Part shown: positions 31,788 to 40,983 of the stretch, piece after piece | Layout: the number at the start of each line of letters is the position of its first letter | Numbering within the stretch: position 1 is the first letter of the stretch | From: Bradyrhizobium sp. | Lineage (GTDB): Bacteria > Pseudomonadota > Alphaproteobacteria > Rhizobiales > Xanthobacteraceae | Direction of reading: 5' to 3' | NCBI RefSeq assembly: GCF_027307225.1 | Contig: NZ_DAHUXJ010000121.1 | Location: forward strand, 1-54,015 | Length of the DNA stretch: 54,015 nucleotides | Made by a program: the position numbers and the translations under genes | Notes under the pieces: model-generated | The model's input: only the letters and a program-made list of their open reading frames with translations | What the model was told of the DNA's origin: nothing | Databases searched by the model: none

Positions 31788-33329
31788 TCAGACGCTGCTT
31801 TGACGGAAGGCGCTGATCGCCTCATTCCATCTGATCACGCCCAGCAAGACCAGAAACAGGCCATAGACCGCGATTCCGCCCGCAATCAGCACCGCCGTCA
31901 GGAGTAGATGCATCGGCACGGGTGCATCGGCCGAAGTCAGCACAAACGGCGCGGTTAGCCACAGCAAGCCCCCCATCGCGAGCGCGGCCACGACGATCCG
32001 AAGCAGGCGGCGTCGCGCCGCGGCGTCGATCGAGAAGCCGAAAGTATTGGCGCCGCGGCGGATCAAAGACAGCGCCCCGCTCCAGGCGCCGAACGCGATG
32101 GCGACCGCGATGCCCGGGACGCCGAACAGCCGGCCGAGCACGATGGCCAGAACGATCGTGACCGCGAGGCCCTTGAGCGTTGCCCACAGTGGGGTCATGG
32201 TATCGCCGCGGGCGAAAAAGGCAGGCGACAGCGCCTTGATCAACACCTGCGCCGGGAGAGCGAGCGCCAGCCATGCCAACGCTTGCGCGGTGCCGGTGGT
32301 ATCGGCCGCGACAAATGCGCCATGCTGGAACAGGAGCCGTACCACCGGATCGCTCAACGCGATCAATCCAAGCGTGGCCGGAAGCGCAAGTCCGGTTGCA
32401 AGTTCAAGTCCGCGCGACTGGGCGTGTGTCGTTGCGTTGTGATCGTCGGCGTGCACGGTGCGCGCCAGCTCCGGCACCAGCACGGCGCCGACGGCGACGC
32501 CGACGATGCCGAGTGGCAGCTCGATCAGACGGTTGGCGAAATAAAGCCACGACACCGCCGACGGCGAGCTCGACGCAACGATGGCGCCGGCGACGATCAA
32601 GAGTTGCGGTCCGGCGCCGGCGACCATGCCGGGAATTGCCTTGGCTAAAAAGCCACGCATCTCGGAATCGAAGGTTACGCGCAGGGGGGTGGCGAAATGG
32701 CTGCCGCGCGATCGCAAGATCAGGATCAGCAACTGCAACAGTCCGGCGATGCCGACGGTCGTGGCGACCGCAAATGCTGCGTCCGATTCATCCCATCGCC
32801 GCAAGAACAGGACGATCATGACCGCGATCAAGGCGCTATTGAACAGCAGCGGTGCAAATGCCGTCAGCGCGAAGCGGCCTTGTGCATTCAACAGCGCCAT
32901 GGTCACCGTCGCCGGTCCGGCAAACGCGAGATACGGCAGCATCAGACGAGCATCGGTCACTGCAGGATGCAGGGTTGTTGCGGCAAAGCCGGGTGCCAAC
33001 GCCGCGATGATCAAAGGCATCAACAGGCCCGCTGCGACGGTTAGTGCGATCAGTGCCGTGCTGACGGTGCCGAGCACGCGGCCTGCGAAGGCTCCGGCCG
33101 CGACGGGGCCTTTCGTCTCGTTCACGGAAAGCCAGATCGGCACCAGCGCGTTGTTCAGCGCGCCTTCCGTCAGCAGTCGCCGCACCACATTGACGAGCTG
33201 AAACGCCAGCAGAAAGGCGTCGGCGACCGGGCCCGCGCCGAGCAGCGCCGCGACCATGGCATCGCGCGCAAAGCCGAGCAGCCGCGAGGCCAGCGTTCCC
33301 GTCGATACCGTGAGAAGTGAGCGAATCAT
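31788..33329 (-). CDS. murJ: Lipid II flippase MurJ (MviN)
   Basis: A 513-residue MOP-superfamily membrane protein with about 14 helices that moves the peptidoglycan precursor lipid II across the inner membrane. The N terminus (LLTVSTGTLASRLLGFARDAMVAALLGAGPVADAF) and FQLVNVVRRLLTEGALNNALVPIW are characteristic, including the functionally important arginines of the central cavity. The ATG at 33329 (MIRSLLT) is chosen; upstream residues in the frame are Arg/Ser-rich and unlike the family. It is divergent from the adenosine kinase gene. Confidence 0.96.
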   Translation of the reverse strand: MIRSLLTVSTGTLASRLLGFARDAMVAALLGAGPVADAFLLAFQLVNVVRRLLTEGALNNALVPIWLSVNETKGPVAAGAFAGRVLGTVSTALIALTVAAGLLMPLIIAALAPGFAATTLHPAVTDARLMLPYLAFAGPATVTMALLNAQGRFALTAFAPLLFNSALIAVMIVLFLRRWDESDAAFAVATTVGIAGLLQLLILILRSRGSHFATPLRVTFDSEMRGFLAKAIPGMVAGAGPQLLIVAGAIVASSSPSAVSWLYFANRLIELPLGIVGVAVGAVLVPELARTVHADDHNATTHAQSRGLELATGLALPATLGLIALSDPVVRLLFQHGAFVAADTTGTAQALAWLALALPAQVLIKALSPAFFARGDTMTPLWATLKGLAVTIVLAIVLGRLFGVPGIAVAIAFGAWSGALSLIRRGANTFGFSIDAAARRRLLRIVVAALAMGGLLWLTAPFVLTSADAPVPMHLLLTAVLIAGGIAVYGLFLVLLGVIRWNEAISAFRQSSV

Positions 33330-33432
33330 CGGTTCTTCTATAGCAGACGTGCGGATTTGAGTTTGCGTCGGTCGCGGGGATCGTGATAGGCGGCTACCAC
33401 CTATCAATCGGATATCTCGTCAGGACAGACAC

Positions 33433-34434
33433 ATGACCGCCGCGAAATACGACGTGCTCGGGATCGGCAATGCCATTTTCGACGTATTGGTGCAGACCGA
33501 CGAGGGTTTTTTGAGCCGTCACGGCATGACCAAAGGCGGCATGTCGCTGATCGATGAGGCTCGCGCGTCCGCAATCTATCGCGACATGGGGCCGGCGACC
33601 AAGATGTCGGGTGGGTCGGCGGCCAACACCATCGTCGGCATCGCCAGCCTCGGCGCCCGCGCTGCCTATGTCGGCAAGGTCAGGGATGATGAGGTCGGTC
33701 GTCTGTACACGAACGATATCCGCGCTGCCGGCGTCGCCTTTGAGACCAGACCGGCCATTGGCGGTCCGGCCACCGGATGCTCCTATATTCTGGTGACGGG
33801 CGATGGCGAGCGCACGATGAACACCTATCTCGGCGCGGCGCAGGAATTGATGCCGGCCGATATCGACGCCGACCAGGTCTCGGCCGCCGCGATCCTTTAT
33901 CTCGAAGGTTATTTGTGGGACCCCAAGAGCGCCAAGGAAGCCTTTGTGAAAGCGGCGGCGATTGCCCACAAAGAGGGCCGCCAGGTCGCGTTGACCTTGT
34001 CGGATGCGTTTTGCGTCGACCGCTATCGCGGCGAATTTCTCGAATTGATGCGCAAGGGCACCGTCGATCTCGTTTTCGCCAATGAGGCCGAACTGCATTC
34101 GCTCTACCAGACGTCGGATTTCGACACCGCACTGAAGCAATTGCGCGGCGATGTAGGTCTTGCCGCGGTGACGCGAAGCGAGAAGGGATGCGTCGTCGCT
34201 TCAAAGGATGGGGTGACGGCGGTGCCGGCGTTTCCGATCAAGCGGCTCGTCGACACGACAGGCGCGGGCGATCTTTTCGCGGCAGGCTTTCTGTTCGGCC
34301 TTTCGCGCGGCGCCGGTCATGAGAATGCCGGCCGCCTCGGCGCGCTCGCCGCGGCGGAAGTGATCCAGCACATCGGCGCGCGGCCGCAGGTCTCGCTGAA
34401 AGAGTTGGCCCGGCAAAACGGATTGCCGGTCTAG
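33433..34434 (+). CDS. PfkB-family sugar/adenosine kinase
   Basis: A 333-residue ribokinase-fold enzyme. N-terminal DVLGIGNAIFDVLVQ, the GGSAANTIVGIASLGARAAYVGKV motif, and the C-terminal signature DTTGAGDLFAAGFLFGL, with the catalytic Asp in GAGD, are all present. The pattern (GMTKGGMSLID, GGSAANT) is that of the group usually annotated adenosine kinase in Rhizobiales, converting adenosine to AMP for purine salvage; the substrate is inferred. No ribose or nucleoside transporter adjoins it. Confidence 0.9.
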   Translation: MTAAKYDVLGIGNAIFDVLVQTDEGFLSRHGMTKGGMSLIDEARASAIYRDMGPATKMSGGSAANTIVGIASLGARAAYVGKVRDDEVGRLYTNDIRAAGVAFETRPAIGGPATGCSYILVTGDGERTMNTYLGAAQELMPADIDADQVSAAAILYLEGYLWDPKSAKEAFVKAAAIAHKEGRQVALTLSDAFCVDRYRGEFLELMRKGTVDLVFANEAELHSLYQTSDFDTALKQLRGDVGLAAVTRSEKGCVVASKDGVTAVPAFPIKRLVDTTGAGDLFAAGFLFGLSRGAGHENAGRLGALAAAEVIQHIGARPQVSLKELARQNGLPV

Positions 34435-34447
34435 CCCCGGCTTGCTG

Positions 34448-34474
34448 CCTCTCCCCGCCGTGAGCGGAGAGAGG
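34448..34474. terminator. Probable bidirectional terminator between convergent genes
   Basis: CCTCTCCCCGC and GCGGAGAGAGG pair (10 of 11) around a 5-nt loop, midway between the converging kinase and serine hydrolase genes. It belongs to the same CTCTCCCCGC repeat type as 26475 and 28189. Confidence 0.55.
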
Positions 34475-34484
34475 CTCTCAAAGG

Positions 34485-35678
34485 TCACGCCGCCTTGCGG
34501 CCGCCGGCTGCGTCGAGCCCGTCATAGACGCCGCGTTCGAAGCCCGCGAAGGCCTCCAAACACTTTCCGTCGGCAAACGGCAATACCTGCATCAGGATCA
34601 CGCCGGCCACGTCGCGGGCCGGATCGATCCAGAAGTAGGTATTGGCAAGACCGGCCCAGGCGAGGCTGCCGGGGCTGCGGCCTTCCGGCGTCTTGCCGGT
34701 ATTGATCAGGAAGGAAAGCCCCCATTTTTTGACCATGCCCGGATAGAGATCGACATCGTTGGTGTAAGGCGGCGCGGCCGAAACCATCTTGGTCACGACG
34801 AGGTCGCCGATATTGTTCTGGCTCATCGCGGCCACGGTCTCAGCCTTGAGTACCTGATTGCCGTTGCCGCGCCCCTTGTTGAGGATCATCTGGGTGAACT
34901 TGATGTAGTCGCCGGCCGTGCCGTAGAGCCCGCCGCCACCCATGTGGAATTCCGGGTTCTGCTCGAGTTCGAACTCGAACGTCGCCAGCGAACCATCCGC
35001 TCCGCGCGTATGCATGCCGACAAGCCGCTTGCGCATCGAGTCCGTGAGCTTGAAGCCGGTGTCGTTCATGCCGAGCGGCGCAAACAGGTGGTCGCGCAGA
35101 TAGGCGTCGAGCTTTTTGCCGCTGACCGCTTCCACCGCCTTGCCGACAAAATCGATATTGGTGCCGTATTCCCAGCGGGTACCAGGGTCCGAAGCGATCG
35201 GTGTTTTCAACGCGGCATTCTGGCAGGTGATGATGCCTGGGATACCAGCCTTGGTCAGGTAAGTCCCCATGTCGCCGTTCCACATGTCGTAGCAGAAGCC
35301 CGCAGTGTGCGTCATGAGCTGGCGTAGCGTGATCGGAGACTTCGCCGGCCGCAGCTTCGCTTCGCCCTTGGCATCGAACCCATCCAGCACCTGCGGCGCC
35401 GCGAGATCGGGCAACAGCTTGCCGATCGGCGCATCGAGTGCGAGCTTGCCCTGTTCGACCAGCTGCATCGCCGCCGCGGTTGTGATCGCCTTGGTCATCG
35501 AGGCGATCCAGAACACACTGTCTGCCGTCATGGCATCTTGCTTGGACAGATCGCGCTTGCCGAACGCGCCCTGGTAGATCACCTCACTGCCGCTGGCGGC
35601 CATGGCGACGATGCCAGGGATTTCCACGGCATCGCTGTTCTGACGCAGAATCTTGTCGATCTGGGCTTTGCTTTGCAT
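34485..35678 (-). CDS. Beta-lactamase-family serine hydrolase (EstB/class C type)
   Basis: A 397-residue serine hydrolase of the penicillin-binding-protein-like esterase group. The catalytic SxxK is in WIASMTKAITT (about residues 61-64) and the tyrosine in WEYGTNIDFVGK. LRQLMTHTAGFCYDMWN and PLGMNDTGF are family landmarks. Members hydrolyse esters or beta-lactams; the substrate is unknown. No signal peptide, so it is probably cytoplasmic. The ATG at 35678 has CCGGAGGT upstream, excluding the longer frame. Confidence 0.92.
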   Translation of the reverse strand: MQSKAQIDKILRQNSDAVEIPGIVAMAASGSEVIYQGAFGKRDLSKQDAMTADSVFWIASMTKAITTAAAMQLVEQGKLALDAPIGKLLPDLAAPQVLDGFDAKGEAKLRPAKSPITLRQLMTHTAGFCYDMWNGDMGTYLTKAGIPGIITCQNAALKTPIASDPGTRWEYGTNIDFVGKAVEAVSGKKLDAYLRDHLFAPLGMNDTGFKLTDSMRKRLVGMHTRGADGSLATFEFELEQNPEFHMGGGGLYGTAGDYIKFTQMILNKGRGNGNQVLKAETVAAMSQNNIGDLVVTKMVSAAPPYTNDVDLYPGMVKKWGLSFLINTGKTPEGRSPGSLAWAGLANTYFWIDPARDVAGVILMQVLPFADGKCLEAFAGFERGVYDGLDAAGGRKAA

Positions 35679-36010
35679 GGGGTACCTCCGGAAAGTTTTT
35701 TGAAGCGCGCGATCTTCCTCCCCGGTGTTTTCTGCCGCAAGCGCAGTACTTTCCGGTCGCGATCTCGTGAACGACAGGAGCCAGACGGGACGATGCGCGG
35801 TAGGTCCCGCCGCAAATGCCACAATTTCCAGTCAATCGGACCGAATTGCCGGCCGGATTCGATCGATCTCCGGGGTCGTTGTGGGACAGATTCCATGTCG
35901 CATCTCCAGTAATGCGTTCACATCACAGCGGAAATGCAGCATGCGCGTTGCATTTGGTCCGCGTTTGGATCAAATGAAGTGTGGCGTGGGCAAGGCAAGA
36001 GGAACGTTGG
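35679..36010. other. Intergenic stretch, nothing recognised
   Basis: About 330 bp between divergent genes. It should carry both promoters. No repeat of the CTAG family and no convincing small gene. Confidence 0.4.
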
Positions 36011-36331
36011 ATGATCACGACCTGGAGCGAATGGAAGCGGTACCCGCGGACCGGACGGGGTGAGAACCTTGAGGCGCCGATCTCGCCCGGTATCTACGAA
36101 GTTCGCTTTGCTGCAACCGGAGCGCTGCATTCGTTCGGCGCGGTCGACAATGTCGCCCAGGCACTGGCGCTGCTGTCGACGGCTTCCAAATCCTGGTTCA
36201 GCCGCCGCGGGCCCGCGCAGACGCCCGATCTCGAATATCGCACCTGCGCTACGACCACGAAGGCGGACGCCAAGGCTGCCGCCGAGCGCATGATCGGGCG
36301 GCGCGAAACCTATCTGAGCGGCGCAGCCTGA
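36011..36331 (+). CDS. Small hypothetical protein
   Basis: A 106-residue soluble protein starting MITTWSEWKRYP, with GIYEVRFAATGALHSFGAVDNVAQAL in the middle and an alanine-rich helix (TTKADAKAAAERMIGRRE) at the end. An AGAGGAAC ribosome binding site lies just before the ATG (36011). Codon use looks like that of its neighbours. No family recognised. Confidence 0.65.
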   Translation: MITTWSEWKRYPRTGRGENLEAPISPGIYEVRFAATGALHSFGAVDNVAQALALLSTASKSWFSRRGPAQTPDLEYRTCATTTKADAKAAAERMIGRRETYLSGAA

Positions 36332-36450
36332 TCGCGACTCCCCGGACAGCCGCGCCGTCCAGACCGCCGCCACACGCGCTTCGCAATCCGCCCCGAAGCT
36401 GCGGGATCGTTTGTGATGGCGGGTGTCTGACATCGAGATTTGAGATGGGC

Positions 36451-37035
36451 CTAAAGTCCGAGCGTCACTTCGGCCCAGTGCACGACGACCTCGCTGTTGA
36501 GGAACGCGATGACGCTGGGCTCGAGTTCTTTCGGCGCATCGTGCGCGACGGTTGTGGTGGCGACAATCGCATCGCAACGGTCGTTGAAGGCGATCGCGAG
36601 CACCGAACCCGGCGCGTGATAGGGCTCTGATACAGCATAGGCGCGGCTGCGGCCTTTCATCCAGGCGATCTTGATCTCGTGGCCCGCGCCCAAAACCTGC
36701 GGCTTGCCGCCCATCAAATTAAAATCGCTGAGGCGGTCGAGCTCGTTGTCGTCGGAGACGCCGGTCAGGCAATTGCAAAAGCCGATCTTGGCGCGGATGT
36801 AGACGTTGACCTCGACGCCGCAATCCGCCCGCGCGCAACGAAATGCCTTGCCTTCTCCCCACTCGTCGGTCGGAAACGGCCATTTGGCCTCGGTAAATCT
36901 GGGATGGCTCGGCGCCATCAGAGCCTGGCTTTGCACGCGCATCGGCCAGGCGAAAAACCCCGACAAGCCGGCAAGCGCCCCGAGCCCAAGGCCCAGCACC
37001 ACGGCAATGACGGCGCCTCGTCTTCTTCCTGTCAT
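36451..37035 (-). CDS. Hypothetical protein with N-terminal membrane anchor
   Basis: A 194-residue protein with one N-terminal helix (AVIAVVLGLGLGALAGLSGFFAW) and a probably periplasmic domain with paired cysteines (FRCARADCGVEV, FCNCLTG, NDRCDAIV). No known family. It begins 1 bp after the stop of the upstream TPR protein, so the two are very likely co-transcribed. Confidence 0.72.
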   Translation of the reverse strand: MTGRRRGAVIAVVLGLGLGALAGLSGFFAWPMRVQSQALMAPSHPRFTEAKWPFPTDEWGEGKAFRCARADCGVEVNVYIRAKIGFCNCLTGVSDDNELDRLSDFNLMGGKPQVLGAGHEIKIAWMKGRSRAYAVSEPYHAPGSVLAIAFNDRCDAIVATTTVAHDAPKELEPSVIAFLNSEVVVHWAEVTLGL

Positions 37036-37036
37036 G

Positions 37037-38626
37037 CTAATTGCTCGCGACGAAGGTCCGCGCCTTGGCGAGCGCTGGCCGATCGGATTTCGAGTCGGCG
37101 GCGAGCGCGATCAGCTTTTCGTAATTGGATTTCGCGGTTGCCGTCTCGCCCAATTGCTGCGCGGCTTGAGCCGCGCCGGAATAGCCGTTGAAGCGGTTCG
37201 GCTCCTTCGCTTTTGTCGCCTCGAACGCCGCCAGCGCTTCCCTGGCCATGCCGTGATCGAGCAGCATGAAGCCATAGAGCTCGCGCGCCGGCGCGAGCGG
37301 TCCAGGCGTGACCGGCGCCTTCTCGGTCTTGTTGTCTTCGGTATTCGCGGCCGCAGACATCGCCTTCAGCCCGTCGTCATGCTTGCCGTCGGCATAGAGA
37401 ATCCAGGCATTTGCAATCTGTTGCTCGACATCGACCTGCGTCGCCCAATAATCGCTCTTGGCCGAGCGAAGGCGATCGCGTAGTTCGACCAGCTTGGCAG
37501 CGTCAGCCTTGGCTGCGGCGACGCCTCCCGAGCGTGCCTCGCCCAGCGCGCGGGCGAAATACGAAATGGCCATCGCTTGCGGAAACTTGTTCGGCTTGAC
37601 GTCAAGCTTGGCGGCAGCGCTCCAGTCGCCGCGCTCGACCACGTAGCGGGCGGGCGCAGCGGCGCGCGCAAACGCGCCGGCGAAGGAATTGGCATCGGGT
37701 GTTATCGCTTCGATGGCGTCGATGGCTTGGCGCGCCTTGTCGTCCTGCGCAAGCTGCAGATAGGCGTAGACCATGTAGTCCCCGCCATGCAGCTGTTCGC
37801 CCGTTTCCTCGGCGGCGCGAGCCGCCGCCACCGAGGCAAGATTGGCGGCAATCGATTCCTTCCAATAGCCGACGCGGGTGAAAATATGCGACGGCATGTG
37901 CTGCGCATGCGGCGCGTTCGGGGCGATCTTGGCGTAACGCAGCGCCGCCGGCAGGCCCTTGGCTGCGATCGCCGGATAGTCATAGAGATGGATCAGGTAG
38001 TGAGCGATGCCGGGATGCTGGGGCTGACGCTGCCAGATCGGTTCGAGGATCGCGGCGCCCTTGAGCTGGTTGGCGTAGGTCTTGTCGGCGGGCGAAGCCG
38101 CGACATTCAGCGTGATCGCATAGAATATCTGCGCTTCGTCGTCATCGGGGTATTTCGCGGCGAGCGCTTCCATCTTTTTCAGATAAGTCTGCACACGCGC
38201 TTGCTGGGGAACCTTGTCGTAGTCGACATACATCACCGACAGCGCGTCGATGTAATCGCGTTCGCGTTCGCTCTTGGCATCCGTTTCCTTTGCCTTCTGG
38301 ATTGCGGCCAGCCCAAGCGGCAGGTTGGGGGCGGGGATCGCACTGTGCGGATTGCCCAAGAGCGACAGCGCCATGCCCCAATAGGCGATGGCACAGGTGG
38401 GGTCGGCCTTGAGGGCCTCCTCGTAGATCTCTTTCGATTGGGCATACCAGAACGAATGCTGGTAGCGCATGGCGCGGTCGAACCGCCGCTGCGCGACCTC
38501 GTTGCAGGTCGTCGCAAAGTGCACCTTGCCGAGCTTTTGATCGGCTTGATCCTGCGCCCCAGCGATCGAGCAGGCTGCAACGATCGTTGCGGCCGCCAAA
38601 GTCGAAGCAACCAGAAACGCGCGCAT
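37037..38626 (-). CDS. Exported TPR-repeat protein
   Basis: A 529-residue protein with a signal peptide (MRAFLVASTLAAATIVAACSIAGAQ); VAAC could be a lipobox. Tetratricopeptide-type helices appear near FWYAQSKEIYEEALKADPTCAIAYWGMALSL and again at HDDGLKAMSAAA to LGETATAKSNYEKLIALA. Conserved histidines in HPGIAHYLIHLYDYP and HAQHMPSHIFTRVGYW suggest a metal or catalytic site typical of this TPR subfamily, but no activity is established. GGGAG precedes the ATG at 38626. The downstream membrane protein is in the same operon. Confidence 0.82.
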   Translation of the reverse strand: MRAFLVASTLAAATIVAACSIAGAQDQADQKLGKVHFATTCNEVAQRRFDRAMRYQHSFWYAQSKEIYEEALKADPTCAIAYWGMALSLLGNPHSAIPAPNLPLGLAAIQKAKETDAKSERERDYIDALSVMYVDYDKVPQQARVQTYLKKMEALAAKYPDDDEAQIFYAITLNVAASPADKTYANQLKGAAILEPIWQRQPQHPGIAHYLIHLYDYPAIAAKGLPAALRYAKIAPNAPHAQHMPSHIFTRVGYWKESIAANLASVAAARAAEETGEQLHGGDYMVYAYLQLAQDDKARQAIDAIEAITPDANSFAGAFARAAAPARYVVERGDWSAAAKLDVKPNKFPQAMAISYFARALGEARSGGVAAAKADAAKLVELRDRLRSAKSDYWATQVDVEQQIANAWILYADGKHDDGLKAMSAAANTEDNKTEKAPVTPGPLAPARELYGFMLLDHGMAREALAAFEATKAKEPNRFNGYSGAAQAAQQLGETATAKSNYEKLIALAADSKSDRPALAKARTFVASN

Positions 38627-38755
38627 GATATTCTCCCGTTCACCTTGAGAGAGCTGGAATTGAAACCCGATGCGTCCGGCGATCATAGGCCGGCATGACA
38701 GGCTTCTCAACGCGCCGGTTGAGCGATTCCGGTCATAACGGCGCGATCCAGTCAC

Positions 38756-40960
38756 TTACCGCCGCAGCACGCCGATCAGGCGATTGGCGAAAGTCAATCG
38801 CTCGGCCATGACAAGCACGAAAAACGTCAGCAGTTTCTGGCTGAGCCTGGGGTTCTCCGTCTTGATCGCTTCGAACTGCTGGATGCTCAGGCCATAGAGA
38901 ATGCTGGCGATCTCGGCCTGGATGGTGGCGTTGCGCGGCGCGCCCGCCACAAGGCCCATCTCGCCGATGGTCGTATAGCGGCCGAGGCTTCGCACTCGCG
39001 TCAGGGCGCCGTCGCCGGTCGAAATCATCACCCCGACGCGTCCGTCGAGAATAAAGTGCATGGAATCGGCGGCGTCACCGGCGCGCACGATGATGTCGCC
39101 GGCACGAACCTCCAGCCGCTCGCAGCGATGCACCAGTTCCGTCGCATCCTGTTCAGTGCCGAGGATGCGGGTGAACCAGTCCCGCAACGAGGCTTCCTCG
39201 CCGCCGTTGCCCTCATGCTGAGCGATGATTTCGTTCTCGCACCACTCCAGGGCATGATCGAGCTCCGGCATGATGCTGACCTCGTTCGAGATGAACTCGC
39301 TCGATCGCAGCGCTTTCTCCGCGGCCGCCTGCATGTTCACCAGAACCAGTCGGATGCCGCGGTCGTGAGCCACGCGCTTGATCTGGGCAAAGCTGTAGGC
39401 GGCGGAAGAGTCGATGCCGGTCACGAGCTTGAAGTCGAAAAGAAGAAAGCGGCATTCCGGATGGCGCGCCAGCAGCGCCTTGACGTGCTGATAGAGGCGA
39501 TTGGCCGAGCCGAAGAACAGGTAGCTCTGCAGATTCAGACCCTGAATGCTTCGGCCGTGGGCAGCAAGCACTCCGAGCTGCTCGCGAGAGCGATCGAGCG
39601 AGCTTCGATATTCCGATCCGTCGAAGGCGAACTTGATGGAATCGATGCGCGAGGCGCTCAGGGCGAAGGTCGCGCAACCGATGACGACGCCGATCAGGAT
39701 GCCGGCAATGAAGCCCCATTGCACGATGATGACGATGATGGCGAGCAGCGACAGATATTCGATGAAGGAAAGCCGCCGCCGCGACTGCACGATCCATTTG
39801 TGAAGCCCGTCGGCGCCGAGATAGATCAGCAGGCCGCCGAGTACGAATTTCGGCATATAGCCGAGCAGCGTGGGCACGAACGCCAGCATCAATAGCGAAA
39901 TGACGGCAACCGTCAGTCCGGACAGCGGGCTGGTGCCACCGCTGTTGAAGTTCAGCACCGAGCGGCTGATGGAGATGCAGCCGGGATAGCCGCCGAAAGC
40001 GCCGGTGAGCATGTTGGCAAGTCCGGTGACATTGAGTTCGCGCTCCAGATTGGCCTCGCGGTTGGTCGCGACTTCGATGCCGGTGGTATTGAACAGCGTG
40101 GAGGAAGCGGTCACGAAGATGACGGCGACCAGGTTGCCGGAAAGATCCGCCAGAAGCTGCCAGGGATAATGACTGAGAGCTTCGCTGCTCCACGGCAGCA
40201 TGAAGGTGACGCTGGGCGGCGGCTCGAAGGTCCAGCCCGCGGCCTGGGCCTCCGCCACGGAGATGCCGGCCAGCCAGAACAGGACATGCGCTGCAACGAC
40301 GCCGCCGACGAGAATGGCAGGCAATCCGAATGACGTGCGCGAGCGGTGCCACGTCATATAGAGCACCAGCGCCATCACACAGGCGGCTGCGAGCTTCGAC
40401 AGCGTCACGAGATCGGCGAAATGACCGAGCATTGCGAATTGCAGGCGCTGGCCAGTGATGACGCGGACCGCGCCGAGCAGGATCAGGCAGCCCGTCGCAC
40501 CGAGAAAGCCGCCGACCACTGGATATGGCACGTAGCGGATCGCACGGCCCATGCGCGTCATGCCGAAGCCGCACAGCACGGCGCCCGTGAGCACCGTCGT
40601 CAACGCCAGCGTGATCAAGACGGGCGCCAGCAGCGGCGCGGAGGGGTTGGCCGCGACGATACGCTCCACCATGGACGAGGCCAGAATGCCGGTCATGGCC
40701 GCGGTGGAGCTGTCGGGCCCCGAAACCGCAAAAGGCAGCGAACTGCCGAGCGCGATCACGGCGGCGAGGATAGCGGACGAGATGAAGGTCGTGGCAACGC
40801 CGTAGGACAAATAGGGCGCGAGAGGACCGCCAAAGATCAGCAGCGCGTAGGACAGCCCGAACGTGACGGCGAGCACGCCGGCGGCGCTGCCGCCGAGAAT
40901 ATCCTTTAGCATCGCGCGAGGCGACAGCCTCGATGGAAGAGCCGCCGACGGAGTGCTCAC
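38756..40960 (-). CDS. SulP-family anion transporter fused to STAS and cyclic-nucleotide-binding domains
   Basis: A 734-residue inner-membrane protein. The SulP transport core (about 20-430) has GPDSSTAAMTGILASSMV, GGYPGCISISRSVLNFNSGG and several helix pairs. A STAS domain (about 470-580) contains LLFDFKLVTGIDSSAAYSF, and the C-terminal cNMP-binding fold (about 605-720) has GDIIVRAGDAADSMHFILDGRVGV and GRYTTIGEMGLVAGAPRNATI. Substrate is probably sulfate, bicarbonate or a dicarboxylate. The nucleotide-binding tail suggests allosteric control of transport, a less usual arrangement. No carbonic anhydrase or sulfate genes adjoin it. Confidence 0.92.
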   Translation of the reverse strand: MSTPSAALPSRLSPRAMLKDILGGSAAGVLAVTFGLSYALLIFGGPLAPYLSYGVATTFISSAILAAVIALGSSLPFAVSGPDSSTAAMTGILASSMVERIVAANPSAPLLAPVLITLALTTVLTGAVLCGFGMTRMGRAIRYVPYPVVGGFLGATGCLILLGAVRVITGQRLQFAMLGHFADLVTLSKLAAACVMALVLYMTWHRSRTSFGLPAILVGGVVAAHVLFWLAGISVAEAQAAGWTFEPPPSVTFMLPWSSEALSHYPWQLLADLSGNLVAVIFVTASSTLFNTTGIEVATNREANLERELNVTGLANMLTGAFGGYPGCISISRSVLNFNSGGTSPLSGLTVAVISLLMLAFVPTLLGYMPKFVLGGLLIYLGADGLHKWIVQSRRRLSFIEYLSLLAIIVIIVQWGFIAGILIGVVIGCATFALSASRIDSIKFAFDGSEYRSSLDRSREQLGVLAAHGRSIQGLNLQSYLFFGSANRLYQHVKALLARHPECRFLLFDFKLVTGIDSSAAYSFAQIKRVAHDRGIRLVLVNMQAAAEKALRSSEFISNEVSIMPELDHALEWCENEIIAQHEGNGGEEASLRDWFTRILGTEQDATELVHRCERLEVRAGDIIVRAGDAADSMHFILDGRVGVMISTGDGALTRVRSLGRYTTIGEMGLVAGAPRNATIQAEIASILYGLSIQQFEAIKTENPRLSQKLLTFFVLVMAERLTFANRLIGVLRR

Positions 40961-40983
40961 CTGCGCGTCCCCCGGGGGTCGGT

